A stretch of DNA of 64,000 nt from Hymenobacter lucidus (GCF_020447265.1 NZ_JAJADR010000001.1:1178001-1242000); one strand, 5' to 3'; shown: positions 24,259-32,144, numbered from the stretch's first letter. A program made the numbers and translations. The notes: a model not told the origin generated them from the sequence alone.

Positions 24259-24373
24259 CTGTAGAAGAAGGGTTCGAACCTCCACGGTGTAGTTAGCCGG
24301 CCGCCGGACCAGTTTCTCCCAAATCACCACCCCCGAGAGAGGGGGGCATGTCTGCCAGTTTCATCATCCTACA
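24259..24373 (-). tRNA. tRNA-like gene: class II, leucine-type body, CUC in the anticodon position, 46-nt variable region
   Basis: On the minus strand a full cloverleaf can be drawn. Acceptor TGTAGGA (24373-24367) pairs with TTCTACA (24266-24260), seven pairs with one G-U, and the discriminator is G (24259). TG linker; D arm ATG/CAT with loop AAACTGGCAGA, close to the tRNA-Leu D loop and keeping the GG; G26; anticodon stem CCCCC/GGGGG (24346-24342, 24334-24330) with loop CTCTCTC, so T33 is present and positions 34-36 are CTC (24339-24337). T arm GGAGG/CCTTC with loop TTCGAAC. The region between anticodon and T arms is 46 nt (24329-24284), much longer than the 11-23 usual for class II tRNAs. 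No CCA is encoded. CUC is a glutamate anticodon, which does not fit a leucine-type body, and U37 is unusual. It may be a divergent tRNA, a regulatory tRNA-like RNA or a pseudogene. Confidence 0.55.
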
Positions 24374-24407
24374 GAATAGGTCCAGCACCGTCTGTGTTGG
24401 ATTGTAA

Positions 24408-24415
24408 CAAATTTA
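24408..24415 (-). promoter_or_regulatory. Candidate -7 element (TAAATTTG on minus strand) for the tRNA-like gene
   Basis: The plus-strand CAAATTTA reads TAAATTTG on the minus strand, matching TAnnTTTG, 35 bases upstream of the predicted 5' end of the tRNA-like RNA. No TTG lies at the usual -33 distance. The region to 24524 is AT-rich and also must serve the divergent Lrp gene. Confidence 0.4.
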
Positions 24416-24524
24416 GTATTTCAATTGATTAAATAAAATATTGGCAGACATATGGTGTAAAATTTACATACTTTTTACTATTGCTTGTAAAGCTTTGCGA
24501 AATACGCAATTAACCTGTTGAAAA

Positions 24525-24989
24525 ATGGCCCGCAATTACGAACTTGACGACACCGACCGCAAAATCCTGGCTCTCCTAATCGAAGACGCCAAAATCCCCT
24601 ACACCGAAATTGCCCGCAAGGTCCATGTATCCGGCGGCACCGTGCATGTACGCATGGCCCGGCTGGAGGAGTTGGGTATCGTGAAGGGAGCTACCTTGAA
24701 GATTGATTATCAGAAGCTAGGCTACGGCGTGAGTGCCTTTCTGGGTATTTATCTGCTCAAAAGCTCGGTGTATGCCAGTGTGGTAGAGCAGCTGCGCGAA
24801 ATTCCGGAAGTGGTGAGCATCCATTTCACTACCGGCGCCTACGGCGTGTTTGCCCGGCTGGTGTGCCGCGACACGCAGCACCTGCGCGACGTGCTCCACG
24901 ACCGGGTGCAGCTCATCGAAGGAATTGAGCGGACCGAGACGCTGATTTCACTGGAAGAAACGCTAAACCGCGCCATTCAGCTCCAGTAG
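24525..24989 (+). CDS. Lrp/AsnC family transcriptional regulator
   Basis: A 154-residue regulator with an N-terminal winged helix-turn-helix (DDTDRKILALLIEDAKIPYT, IARKVHVSGGTVHVRMARLE) and a C-terminal RAM ligand-binding domain (VSAFLGIYLLKSSVYASVVE, IPEVVSIHFTTGAYGVFARL). Family members assemble into octamers and bend DNA, often sensing an amino acid. The length is typical and the gene complete. The 150 bases upstream are strongly AT-rich, as expected if it binds its own promoter. No neighbouring amino-acid gene reveals its target; the nearest partner is the divergent tRNA-like gene. Confidence 0.9.
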   Translation: MARNYELDDTDRKILALLIEDAKIPYTEIARKVHVSGGTVHVRMARLEELGIVKGATLKIDYQKLGYGVSAFLGIYLLKSSVYASVVEQLREIPEVVSIHFTTGAYGVFARLVCRDTQHLRDVLHDRVQLIEGIERTETLISLEETLNRAIQLQ

Positions 24990-25288
24990 CTTTTTCAGCA
25001 GTCAGGCCCTGGGGTCAGTTTCCGTAGCAGAATTGCGGTAGCTGACCCTTTTGTGGTTATGGCCTAGGTCTGCGCTACGCCATTACAATCCCAGTAGGCA
25101 GCTGGTGACTTGGCGGCTGCCAAGGATTTTGTTTCTGCACTTTTCCTGGAAACGGTAACCGGGAAATGTGAGTATAGCTACTGTATACCCCGGGCCTAAA
25201 GCAGTAGATTTAACGTCTGGTATAGCGGCACTTGGCTATAAGAGGGTTAGTGAGTATCTTTCCTTTGCTGATTTTTGTCTGGAAATCC
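24990..25288. other. Intergenic region without recognised features
   Basis: 299 bases between the Lrp gene and the MORN/TonB protein. Short open frames here lack codon bias. TATCTTTC at 25256-25263 is one base off the -7 consensus and could serve the downstream gene. Nothing else was recognised. Confidence 0.3.
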
Positions 25289-26248
25289 ATGAAAGCGCTT
25301 CTCTTTGCATTTTTAGCCGCTACGGCCCTCCTGCCCACCGCCCGTGCGCAGAGTCTGCCCGCGGTATACCTGAATGCCCGGGACGAAGAAACCGTGCCCG
25401 ATAGTGCCACGCACTACCGCATCGTGGACCGAAAGAAAGGCGAAGGCGGCTACGCCATGCGCGACTACGCCCTGAACGGCACACTGCTACTGCGCGGTAC
25501 CATCACCGGTATGGAACCCGCCGTACGCAATGGCCTTTTTACCTGGTACCACCCCAACGGCACCAAGGCCGGGCAGGTCCATTACCGCAACGACGAGGCC
25601 GATGGCGTGTACGTGTCGTGGTACGAGGATGGCAAAGTAAGCCAGCGGGGCGAATACGCCGACGGCATGAAGGTAGGCAAATGGCTGAGCGTGCACCGCA
25701 ATGGCCAAAAGCGTTCCGAAGGCACCTACGTGGCCAGCCGCCCCCACGGCGAGTGGCGCTACTACTATGATACCGGCCAGTTGAGTGCCGTTGAGAAGCT
25801 GGAAAACGGGCGGAGCACCAACCTCAAATTCTTCAACCTCGATGGGGAGTTGTACGCCGGTGTGCCCCGGCGGCGGCAGTCGGCGGAGTTTCCCGGTGGG
25901 CAGGCCGCGCTGATGCAATATCTGGCCCGCAATACGATGTACTCCAAAGCTGCCCGCCGCAAGAATATCACCGGCAAAGTCTACGTATCCTACACCGTGG
26001 GCGAAGATGGCCGCGTAAGCCAGGTGCGGGTAGTGCGCGGCCTGGCCCCGGAAGTCGACATTGAGGCCCGGCGGGTGGTAGCGGCGCTGCCGGCCTTTCG
26101 GCCGGGCCGCGAATACAACGTGCCCACGGCTATGACCTACACGCTGCCCATCATGTTTGCGCCCAACTTCAAGCTGTTTGGTGGGGTGAAAGCTACCCAG
26201 TCGCCGCCTACCGAGGCGCGGGCCGGCAACCCCGACGACAGCTATTAG
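25289..26248 (+). CDS. Periplasmic protein with MORN-like repeats and a TonB C-terminal domain
   Basis: A 319-residue secreted protein. The signal peptide (MKALLFAFLAATALLPTARAQ) is followed by repeated YWxxG-type units at about 80-190 (GLFTWYHPNGTKAGQVHY, GVYVSWYEDGKVSQRGEY, GKWLSVHRNGQKRSEGTY, GEWRYYYDTGQLSAVEKL), typical of MORN or YwqK-like proteins. The last 100 residues form a TonB C-terminal domain (NITGKVYVSYTVGEDGRVSQ, VRGLAPEVDIEARRVV, LPAFRPGR). With no transmembrane anchor left after cleavage it is not a classical TonB. An envelope structural role is an inference. The ATG at 25289 starts the signal peptide. Confidence 0.82.
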   Translation: MKALLFAFLAATALLPTARAQSLPAVYLNARDEETVPDSATHYRIVDRKKGEGGYAMRDYALNGTLLLRGTITGMEPAVRNGLFTWYHPNGTKAGQVHYRNDEADGVYVSWYEDGKVSQRGEYADGMKVGKWLSVHRNGQKRSEGTYVASRPHGEWRYYYDTGQLSAVEKLENGRSTNLKFFNLDGELYAGVPRRRQSAEFPGGQAALMQYLARNTMYSKAARRKNITGKVYVSYTVGEDGRVSQVRVVRGLAPEVDIEARRVVAALPAFRPGREYNVPTAMTYTLPIMFAPNFKLFGGVKATQSPPTEARAGNPDDSY

Positions 26249-26280
26249 CTACAATTTTCAACTCACGGGGACCCGCACAG

Positions 26281-26316
26281 AAAAGCCCTGCTCTTCGGTT
26301 GAAGGGCAGGGCTTTT
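26281..26316. terminator. Bidirectional terminator
   Basis: Stem AAAAGCCCTGC / GCAGGGCTTTT with inner CTTC/GAAG pairing, between the convergent MORN/TonB gene and thioredoxin gene. Confidence 0.85.
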
Positions 26317-26342
26317 TCTTGTATTGCTTACCGCAGGGCAGC

Positions 26343-26672
26343 TTAGGCAGTTACCTGGGCGTCCAGTTTCTGGGCCAGTACGTGCTTAGGCACGGCACCT
26401 ACCTGCTTGTCCACAATTTGGCCGTTCTTGAACACGAGCAGCGTCGGGATGCTGCGGATGCCAAACTTGGCTGAAGTCTGCGGGTTGGAGTCTACGTCAA
26501 CTTTGCCAATCACGGCGCGGCCTTCATATTCACCGGCCAGCTCTTCAACTACCGGACCGACCATGCGGCACGGACCGCACCACTCGGCCCAGAAATCCAC
26601 GAGCACGGGTTTATCGGAGTTGATGATTTGGTCGAAGTTAGCATCGGTAATTTCGATGGCTTTATGTCCCAT
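26343..26672 (-). CDS. trxA: Thioredoxin
   Basis: A 109-residue cytoplasmic thioredoxin with active site WCGPC (C32, C35), buried aspartate region LVDFWAEWC, the cis-proline loop SIPTLLVF and the C-terminal GAVPK block (usually GAxxK). It reduces protein disulfides and supplies electrons to enzymes such as ribonucleotide reductase and to DsbD. The length is standard. It is convergent with the MORN/TonB protein gene and shares its terminator. TACCTTG near 26727 on the minus strand is a near match to a -7 element. Confidence 0.95.
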   Translation of the reverse strand: MGHKAIEITDANFDQIINSDKPVLVDFWAEWCGPCRMVGPVVEELAGEYEGRAVIGKVDVDSNPQTSAKFGIRSIPTLLVFKNGQIVDKQVGAVPKHVLAQKLDAQVTA

Positions 26673-26869
26673 GACAATAGGGGGTTTGTGGTGACAGTTA
26701 AAATGCTCCTTACGAAACTTGGGGCCGCAAGGTAGCAGATTGCGAGTTCAACAAGTCCCGCGCCGGAAAGTTTCATGCCGCCAGGTTGGCAGATGCTTTT
26801 CCGAAGCCACCCAAGCGTCCCCGCCGGACCAAGCCTGATCAGGCTGGTACCAGTAGGGCCGCCGGCTGG

Positions 26870-27250
26870 TTATTTATCGACCACGAAATTATAAGTACGG
26901 GCGTATTCCTGAGCCTTGTGGCGGAGCTTATAAAACACGTAAAGATTGAAGAAGTGCATGCCGCCCAGAATCAGAATGATGGTGCCAATCTTGATGCTGA
27001 GCGTCTCCACACTGGCCTGGTAGCTGCCAATAACCTCGGTGCTGCGCAGTGTGAGGGTAGCATAGCCGATGTTGATGAGGTAAAAGCCCGTGAGTAGAAG
27101 CTTATTCACGGAGTCAGCCAGCTGCTCGTTGCCGTGGAAAATGTCGACCAGAAACGTGCGGCCGTTGGTGAAAAGAGTGCGGGCTACCCACACCGTGAGC
27201 AGTACCGTGACGGGCAGATAAACGCCGTAAACCAGCAGGTGATAATTCAT
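26870..27250 (-). CDS. Small integral membrane protein
   Basis: A 126-residue protein with three predicted membrane helices: about 3-24 (VYGVYLPVTVLLTVWVARTL), about 45-63 (LLLTGFYLINIGYATLTL) and about 80-103 (IGTIILILGGMHFFNLYVFY). Between the first two is a loop, TNGRTFLVDIFHGNEQLADS. No family function was recognised. It is the third gene of the set led by the GbsR-type regulator at 28847, 71 bases after the TIGR01777 epimerase, so it probably shares its regulation. The ATG at 27250 is chosen because the upstream extension reads as non-coding, Pro/Ala-rich sequence. Confidence 0.78.
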   Translation of the reverse strand: MNYHLLVYGVYLPVTVLLTVWVARTLFTNGRTFLVDIFHGNEQLADSVNKLLLTGFYLINIGYATLTLRSTEVIGSYQASVETLSIKIGTIILILGGMHFFNLYVFYKLRHKAQEYARTYNFVVDK

Positions 27251-27321
27251 GGCAAAGAAAGATTTAGGTGAAAAATAAATGGTGAAAAAAAGCGCGGAGC
27301 CCGGCAAGGTCCCGCCAGAAG

Positions 27322-28242
27322 TCAGGGAAGCTGGGGCAGCAGGTCGGCTAGGGCTTGCTCGCAGGAGGGGAATATAAACCGGAACCCAGCCTGCAAAAGC
27401 CGCTGCGGCGCCACTTTGCGGCTTTTCAGGATCAGTTCGGTTTCGGTACGCAGCACAAAGGCCCCGATTTCGAGTAGCCACCGGGGCTGGGGCAAGTGCC
27501 ACTTTGGCTGGTAATAACGGTCGAGCAATGCGTTAAACTCCTGATTTGGCAGAGGTTGGAGCGCGCAGAGGTTCACCGCGCCTTCCAGCCCGGGCGTATC
27601 TAGCAGAAACTCCACGGCCCGGCAGAAATCCTGGATGTGCAGCCAGCTTACCCACTGCTGCCCGCTGCCCTGCGGCGTGCCCAGCCCAAACTTGGCCAGC
27701 CGCGCCATTACAGGCAGTGCACCGCCATCGGCGCCCAGTACAATGGCCGTGCGCAAGGCCACGCGCCGGGTGCGGGGCGCGGCAGCCAGCCAGAACTCGG
27801 CTTCCCACCGCTGGGCCACCATTTCCGAAAAGTTGCGGCCGATGAGCCCGGCGACTTCCGTGTTGGCCGGCTGGCTGCCCTCGGTGTGCTGGTAAATTGT
27901 GCTTGTGGAAGAGTTGAGCCACACGGCCGGCGGGTTGCGGCAGGCCGCTACGGCCTCGCCCAGCACGCGGGTGCTGTCGGTCCGGCTACGGACAATGGCG
28001 GAGCGGTTGGCGGCCGTGTAGCGGCAGTCCACGGACTTGCCGGCCAGGTTAATCAGGGCGGTAGCACCTTCCAGCTCCGTGGCCCAGGCGCCCAGGGTGC
28101 GGCCATTCCAGCGCACTGCTCCCGATGCGGCCGCGCCCCGGGCCAGCACTACTACTTGGTAGCCCAACTGGGTAAAATACTGGGCCAGATGTCGACCCAA
28201 GAAGCCGTTGCCACCCGCGAGAATCAGTTTGGGCCGTTCCAT
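27322..28242 (-). CDS. TIGR01777 family NAD-dependent epimerase/dehydratase-like protein
   Basis: A 306-residue extended short-chain dehydrogenase-type protein. The Rossmann nucleotide motif is LILAGGNGFLGRHLA at the N-terminus; LINLAGKSVDCRYT, NSSTSTIYQHTEG and the C-terminal DUF1731 block (FVLRTETELILKSRKVAPQR, LLQAGFRFIFPS) are hallmarks of the TIGR01777/YfcH family. The usual catalytic Tyr-x3-Lys is not evident, as is common in this family, so the reaction is unknown. A palindromic operator identical in form to the one at the regulator promoter lies 42 bases upstream, suggesting direct control by the GbsR-type protein. Confidence 0.87.
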   Translation of the reverse strand: MERPKLILAGGNGFLGRHLAQYFTQLGYQVVVLARGAAASGAVRWNGRTLGAWATELEGATALINLAGKSVDCRYTAANRSAIVRSRTDSTRVLGEAVAACRNPPAVWLNSSTSTIYQHTEGSQPANTEVAGLIGRNFSEMVAQRWEAEFWLAAAPRTRRVALRTAIVLGADGGALPVMARLAKFGLGTPQGSGQQWVSWLHIQDFCRAVEFLLDTPGLEGAVNLCALQPLPNQEFNALLDRYYQPKWHLPQPRWLLEIGAFVLRTETELILKSRKVAPQRLLQAGFRFIFPSCEQALADLLPQLP

Positions 28243-28283
28243 AGTGCGTATTGAAAGAGGAAAGCGGTGATAATTAATTTTAA

Positions 28284-28305
28284 ACTTTCAGTAACAAATG
28301 AAAGA
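28284..28305 (-). promoter_or_regulatory. Putative operator ACTTTCA-N8-TGAAAGA
   Basis: A dyad (ACTTTCA, 8-base spacer, TGAAAGA) with outer symmetry TTAAA/TTTAA, in the 86-base gap between the regulator and epimerase genes. It matches the site at 28874-28895 in half-site sequence and spacer length. Confidence 0.65.
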
Positions 28306-28328
28306 TTTAAGTAAAAAAATAAGCTCCG

Positions 28329-28847
28329 TCAGCCCGGCCGCATAAGTTTCATAAACGTGCTCAAAAACCAGTTTTCATCGGCCTTAATGAGGGTGGAAGC
28401 AGCCCGGTTGGCGAAGTCGGCAAAGTTCTGTACGCTGCCAATCATTTCGGTGAAGGCGGCCGTTTCCTCCGGGGTGGCTGTGGCGGAGGGCTCCACGTGG
28501 CTGATTTCGCCCAGCACCCGCAGAATAGGCTCCAACTCCCGCTTGCGGCGCTCTTTCAGAATGAGCGTAGCCACCTTGTGGATATCCTTCTCGGCCGAGA
28601 AAAACTCCCGCCGCTCGCCGGGCCGCAGCTCCTTGCGCACGATGCCCCAGTCCATAAGGGCGCGCACGTTCATGTTCACGTTACCCCGCGAAATCTGCAA
28701 CTGCTCCATGATGTCTTCGGTACTGAGCGCACCCACCGAAACCAGCAGCAGCGCGTGTACCTGCGCCATGGTGCGGCTCACGCCCCAGGCCGAGCCCAAG
28801 GTGCCCCAGCCTTCAATAAATCTGCGTTTGGCTTCGTCGAGTTGCAT
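28329..28847 (-). CDS. GbsR/MarR-type winged-helix transcriptional regulator
   Basis: A 172-residue regulator of the GbsR branch of the MarR superfamily. It starts MQLDEAKRRFIEGWGTLG, the N-terminal extension typical of GbsR-like proteins, followed by a winged helix (MAQVHALLLVSVGALSTEDI, MEQLQISRGNVNMNVRALMD, WGIVRKELRPGERREFFSAE) and a C-terminal helical dimerisation region. Related proteins sense small molecules such as choline or act as repressors of adjacent genes. It leads the epimerase and membrane-protein genes. A palindrome overlapping its own -33 box argues for autorepression. Ligand unknown. Confidence 0.9.
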   Translation of the reverse strand: MQLDEAKRRFIEGWGTLGSAWGVSRTMAQVHALLLVSVGALSTEDIMEQLQISRGNVNMNVRALMDWGIVRKELRPGERREFFSAEKDIHKVATLILKERRKRELEPILRVLGEISHVEPSATATPEETAAFTEMIGSVQNFADFANRAASTLIKADENWFLSTFMKLMRPG

Positions 28848-28851
28848 GGCT

Positions 28852-28881
28852 CAAATGTATACGGATATTCTGTACTTTCAA
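28852..28881 (-). promoter_or_regulatory. Promoter of the GbsR-type gene: TTG-N19-TACATTTG
   Basis: On the minus strand TTG (28881-28879) is followed by exactly 19 bases and TACATTTG (28859-28852), a full match to the Bacteroidota -33/-7 arrangement. The -7 element ends only 4 bases before the ATG at 28847, so the transcript may be leaderless. Confidence 0.65.
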
Positions 28882-28895
28882 TAAAAAGTGAAAGT
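28874..28895 (-). promoter_or_regulatory. Putative operator ACTTTCA-N8-TGAAAGT over the -33 box
   Basis: A perfect 7-base dyad with an 8-base spacer. Its left half-site contains the TTG of the -33 box, so binding here should block RNA polymerase. The same dyad recurs at 28284-28305. Confidence 0.7.
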
Positions 28896-29153
28896 TATTT
28901 TTCTGTATTATAATAAACTCACAGAATCGTTGATTTTTCCATCTATTGTGGCTTTTCATCATCTTGATTTTGTCTAAAGCACCTGGTTGAGCTAACGTTG
29001 CCAGACTTGTGGCAATCCGTGGATAGAATCAATTTATTTTAAATATGTTATAATATATATTGAATAAATGCAGTGCAATTAGGGCGCTTTGAACAGCTCC
29101 AAACCGGGCTCAACAGTAGGAACCCTGAAAAAAGGTCCGCGTAAGATTGGGCC

Positions 29154-29630
29154 ATGGACCCAAATTCTGCTTCTGCGCTTTCACCTGACCAAGCCCGGCC
29201 AACTGTCCTCGACGCGGGGCAGACCCGGGTAATTCCCGTCATTGAAGAACAGGCCGTCATTACCCGCGAGGTGGTGGAAAGCGGCCGGGTACGGCTGGCC
29301 AAAACCGTGCATGAGCGGGAAGAACTATTGGAAATTCCGCTGCAGCACGAAGAAGTGCTGGTAGAGCGAATTCCCGTCAATCAGTTTGTGGCCGATGGCG
29401 CCACGGCTCCCGGGCTGCGCTACGACGGCGACACAACCATTATTCCAGTGTTGCGAGAAGTGGTAGTGACGCGCCTGCTGGTAGTGGAGGAAATCAGGGT
29501 GACGAAGCGGGCAGTGAGCACCACGTTACGCCAGCCCATTACGCTGCGTCACGAAGAAATGCACGTAAGCCGGCCGGCGGCCGCAGGGGCTGCTTCCGAA
29601 GAATCAGCCCGAGCCACTCCCACGGAATAG
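29154..29630 (+). CDS. DUF2382 (YsnF/AvaK) domain protein
   Basis: A 158-residue hydrophilic protein made largely of a DUF2382-type region: IPVIEEQAVITREVVESGRV, VREELLEIPL-like repeats (EREELLEIPLQHEEVLVERI) and a second unit (IPVLREVVVTRLLVVEEIRV, TLRQPITLRHEEMHVSRP). The alternating Val/Glu/Arg pattern indicates beta-strands. DUF2382 proteins are found with stress proteins, but their biochemical role is unknown. No signal peptide. It lies 52 bases upstream of a second DUF2382 gene and probably forms an operon with it. The region upstream (28896-29153) is AT-rich. Confidence 0.85.
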   Translation: MDPNSASALSPDQARPTVLDAGQTRVIPVIEEQAVITREVVESGRVRLAKTVHEREELLEIPLQHEEVLVERIPVNQFVADGATAPGLRYDGDTTIIPVLREVVVTRLLVVEEIRVTKRAVSTTLRQPITLRHEEMHVSRPAAAGAASEESARATPTE

Positions 29631-29682
29631 TACTTAGTGCCCTTACTCATACTTACCCACCAACCCTAAACGACTTTTAACC

Positions 29683-30540
29683 ATGAGCCAGACCGTAGTA
29701 GGAATTTTCGACAATGCCCAGGAAGCGCAGCAGGCCGCCCGTCAACTCGCTGCCGCTGGTTTCACCCAAGAAAACGTAGATATCTCATCAGGCGGTGCCA
29801 GCACTGCCGGTGGTAGCAATAGCAGCAATTACCAAAACACCAGCGGCACGACTACCGAAGCAGTAGGGGATGCCGCGGGCCGCACTGGCGACAGTGTTAG
29901 CAACTTCTTCAGCAACCTGTTTGGGGGCGATGATTCGGAGGATGCTCGGCGGTATTCGCACGTTGCCCACCAGGGCCACTCGGTTGTGACGGTGCATTGC
30001 CAGTCGGCGGAGCACGCCCGGCAAGCCGCCGAAATTCTCGATAGCGCCGGTGCCGTGGACGTGGACGAGCGGGCGGCCCAGACGGGCTACGCGGGAGCCA
30101 ACAGCCTGCAAGCCGGAGCCGCCACGGGGCAAGCTGGCATGTCGGCCCAGGTGATTGAAGAAAATCTACAGGTAGGCAAGCGGGTTGAGCAAACGGGCGG
30201 GGCCCGCCTGCGGAGTCGCATTGTGGAACGGCCCGTGGAAGCCAGCGTACGGCTGCGCGAAGAGCACGTAAACGTGGAGCGCCACGCAGTGAACCGCCCG
30301 GCTACCGAGGCCGATTTCAACGCCTTTAAAGAAGGGGAAATCGAAATTACGGAAAGCGCTGAGCGGGCCGTAGTAGGCAAAGAAGCCCGGGTAGTAGAAG
30401 AAGTAACGCTGGGCAAGGAAGTAACCGAGCGGGAAGAAACTATCCGGGATACGGTGCGCAAAACCGAGGTTGACGTAGAGCGCCTGGACAACACGACCAC
30501 CAACCAGCGCGGCATGACAGATGATGAGCGCCGGGCGTAA
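29683..30540 (+). CDS. General stress protein: YflT-like domain plus DUF2382
   Basis: A 285-residue protein with two parts. The N-terminal domain (TVVGIFDNAQEAQQAARQLA, GFTQENVDIS, HSVVTVHCQSAEHARQAAEI) resembles the heat-induced stress protein YflT / general stress 17M domain, interrupted by a Ser/Thr/Gly-rich segment at about 45-80. The C-terminal DUF2382 domain has the repeated pattern VIEENLQVGKRVEQTGGARL, RPVEASVRLREEHVNVERHA, AVVGKEARVVEEVTLGKEVT. No signal peptide or active-site motif is visible. With the preceding gene it forms a likely stress-induced pair; a strong terminator follows. Confidence 0.86.
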   Translation: MSQTVVGIFDNAQEAQQAARQLAAAGFTQENVDISSGGASTAGGSNSSNYQNTSGTTTEAVGDAAGRTGDSVSNFFSNLFGGDDSEDARRYSHVAHQGHSVVTVHCQSAEHARQAAEILDSAGAVDVDERAAQTGYAGANSLQAGAATGQAGMSAQVIEENLQVGKRVEQTGGARLRSRIVERPVEASVRLREEHVNVERHAVNRPATEADFNAFKEGEIEITESAERAVVGKEARVVEEVTLGKEVTEREETIRDTVRKTEVDVERLDNTTTNQRGMTDDERRA

Positions 30541-30560
30541 CCAGGCCTGAGTGAGAACAC

Positions 30561-30594
30561 AAAAAAGGGAGCCAAGTAATTGGCTCCCTTTTTT
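30561..30594. terminator. Bidirectional terminator
   Basis: A perfect 15-bp stem (AAAAAAGGGAGCCAA / TTGGCTCCCTTTTTT) with a 4-base loop between convergent genes. Confidence 0.9.
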
Positions 30595-30634
30595 GTGATT
30601 GGTTTGAGCCAGTGCCGCCGAAAGTGCAGCCGGC

Positions 30635-32086
30635 TTATTTGGGGGGAGCTGCCCGCAGCTTGTCCAGCGCGTCGAGGTCGGCCTCGCCCTGCGCGGCTGG
30701 CACCCACTGCCAGGCCGGCAAACCCGCCGCGGGAGTCGTCAGCACTTTGAGGTAGTTGAGCCGGGTGGCATCCGGAACGAGCAGCTGGCAGGGGTTGGGC
30801 GTGGGCAGGCCCAGGCACAGGCGCATCATGCGGGCATGGTAGGGCCACTGGAGCTCCAGGTATTCATTGGGCCGGAGCTGCCCAACTTCCCGGCCCTCCA
30901 GAAACACGGCCACCGGCGCGGCCGAAGCGTCGGCCGGCCGGTAGAGGTACACGTAGGCCGTATCAGAATGAGCCGGGTGGGGGCGGAGCGGGTTAGGAAA
31001 CGGCGCCGCCTGGCCCGTGCGCATATCAATGGCGTAGGGGGTGGGCTCCCCGCTATGGTTGGGGGCGTGCACGCGGGCCACGCCGGTTACCATAGCCCGC
31101 GCCTGGGCATCGGAGCGGGCCCGCATGTACTCCACATCCAGGGGCTTTTCGCCCACGAACGTGAAGAAATTCCCTTGGCGCATCAGGGGAAAATACTGCT
31201 TGTCGTACTGCACGTAGAGCTGCTGCCCGTCGGAAAAGCCCCAGGCGGTTTTGCTGACAGGCTGCTTTTTGCCCTCATTATCCATTGCCTCCGGCCGAAA
31301 GCGGGCCACGCCAAACCACAACAGGCGGCCGTTGCTGCCCCGCAGGCGTAGCGGCACCGTGTCGGGCCGTACGGCCAGGATGGTATCGGGGCGGTTGGCC
31401 AAAAACTGCTCGAAGCTGTAGTACACACCCCGGCGCGGGGCTTCCCGTAGAATAGCAGGCAAGGGTGTTTTTTTGCCGGCGGCAGTTACTGCCACGGGCA
31501 CATCGGTGGCCAGCTGCGGCAGCGTGCGGGCCGGCGTCAGCTTGGGTTGGGCCCAGTCGGGCGCGGTTACCTGGCCCAGGCACTGTTGCAGCAGCAGGGC
31601 AATGTGCGTGGGGTGCTGCTTGGTGGTTTCCATGGCCCGCTTGGAAGTGTGGGCCGCCACGCTCTGCACAAAATGGTAGCCGTCGGGCAGGTGCTCGTAC
31701 ACGTCGGCGGCCAGGTCGGCGCTGGCTACTTCCGTCAGGCCGCCCAGTTGCTCACTGATGCGCAGCTGGCGCAGGCACAGCACCACGGCATGGTCGGTGG
31801 GACGGGCCGGCAGCTGCTGTTGCAGGAACGTAGTCAGCTCGGCTTCCAGGCCGTTGCGGAAAAGCACTGCCGCCGTTCGATTGTCGAGGCCGCGGTAAAC
31901 CAAGCCGATGGTGGGCTTGCCGGGCCGGCCATCTACCACTGTTTCGACGTGCAGCGTGCGGTCCGGCAGTGCCAGCTGCGCGTGGCTTAGGTCGAGGTAG
32001 TAAATCTGGGCCTGGGCGCGGCCGGCCAGCAGGCTGCACAAAGCCAGGCACAACAGAGCTGGCCAGAAACGAACGAATGACAGCAT
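30635..32086 (-). CDS. Hypothetical secreted protein
   Basis: A 483-residue protein with a signal peptide (FWPALLCLALCSLLAGRAQA, cleavage near residue 26) and no later membrane segment or lipobox, so it is probably periplasmic or secreted. The first part reads IYYLDLSHAQLALPDRTLHV and contains FLQQQLPARPTDHAVVLCLRQL. The middle holds YSFEQFLANRPDTI and AWGFSDGQQLYVQYDKQYFP, and the C-terminal third ends in DLDALDKLRAAPPK. The pattern suggests mixed alpha/beta folds, but no known family or catalytic motif was recognised. Codon use is typical of the window. Function unknown. Confidence 0.75.
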   Translation of the reverse strand: MLSFVRFWPALLCLALCSLLAGRAQAQIYYLDLSHAQLALPDRTLHVETVVDGRPGKPTIGLVYRGLDNRTAAVLFRNGLEAELTTFLQQQLPARPTDHAVVLCLRQLRISEQLGGLTEVASADLAADVYEHLPDGYHFVQSVAAHTSKRAMETTKQHPTHIALLLQQCLGQVTAPDWAQPKLTPARTLPQLATDVPVAVTAAGKKTPLPAILREAPRRGVYYSFEQFLANRPDTILAVRPDTVPLRLRGSNGRLLWFGVARFRPEAMDNEGKKQPVSKTAWGFSDGQQLYVQYDKQYFPLMRQGNFFTFVGEKPLDVEYMRARSDAQARAMVTGVARVHAPNHSGEPTPYAIDMRTGQAAPFPNPLRPHPAHSDTAYVYLYRPADASAAPVAVFLEGREVGQLRPNEYLELQWPYHARMMRLCLGLPTPNPCQLLVPDATRLNYLKVLTTPAAGLPAWQWVPAAQGEADLDALDKLRAAPPK

Positions 32087-32144
32087 CGGCTGATAAATCG
32101 GATAGGATAGAAGGAGTCGTAAAATACGTACTCAACTCACGCCA

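Noticed and set aside
23990..24296. Short reading frames over the tRNA-like region, one ending EEGFEPPRCS
   Set aside because: The string GFEPPR is the typical translation of the T arm of a tRNA read in antisense; these are not proteins.
29154..30540. DUF2382 pair as part of a novel defence system
   Set aside because: The domains match known general-stress proteins, and no effector, nuclease or nucleotide-signalling gene is nearby.
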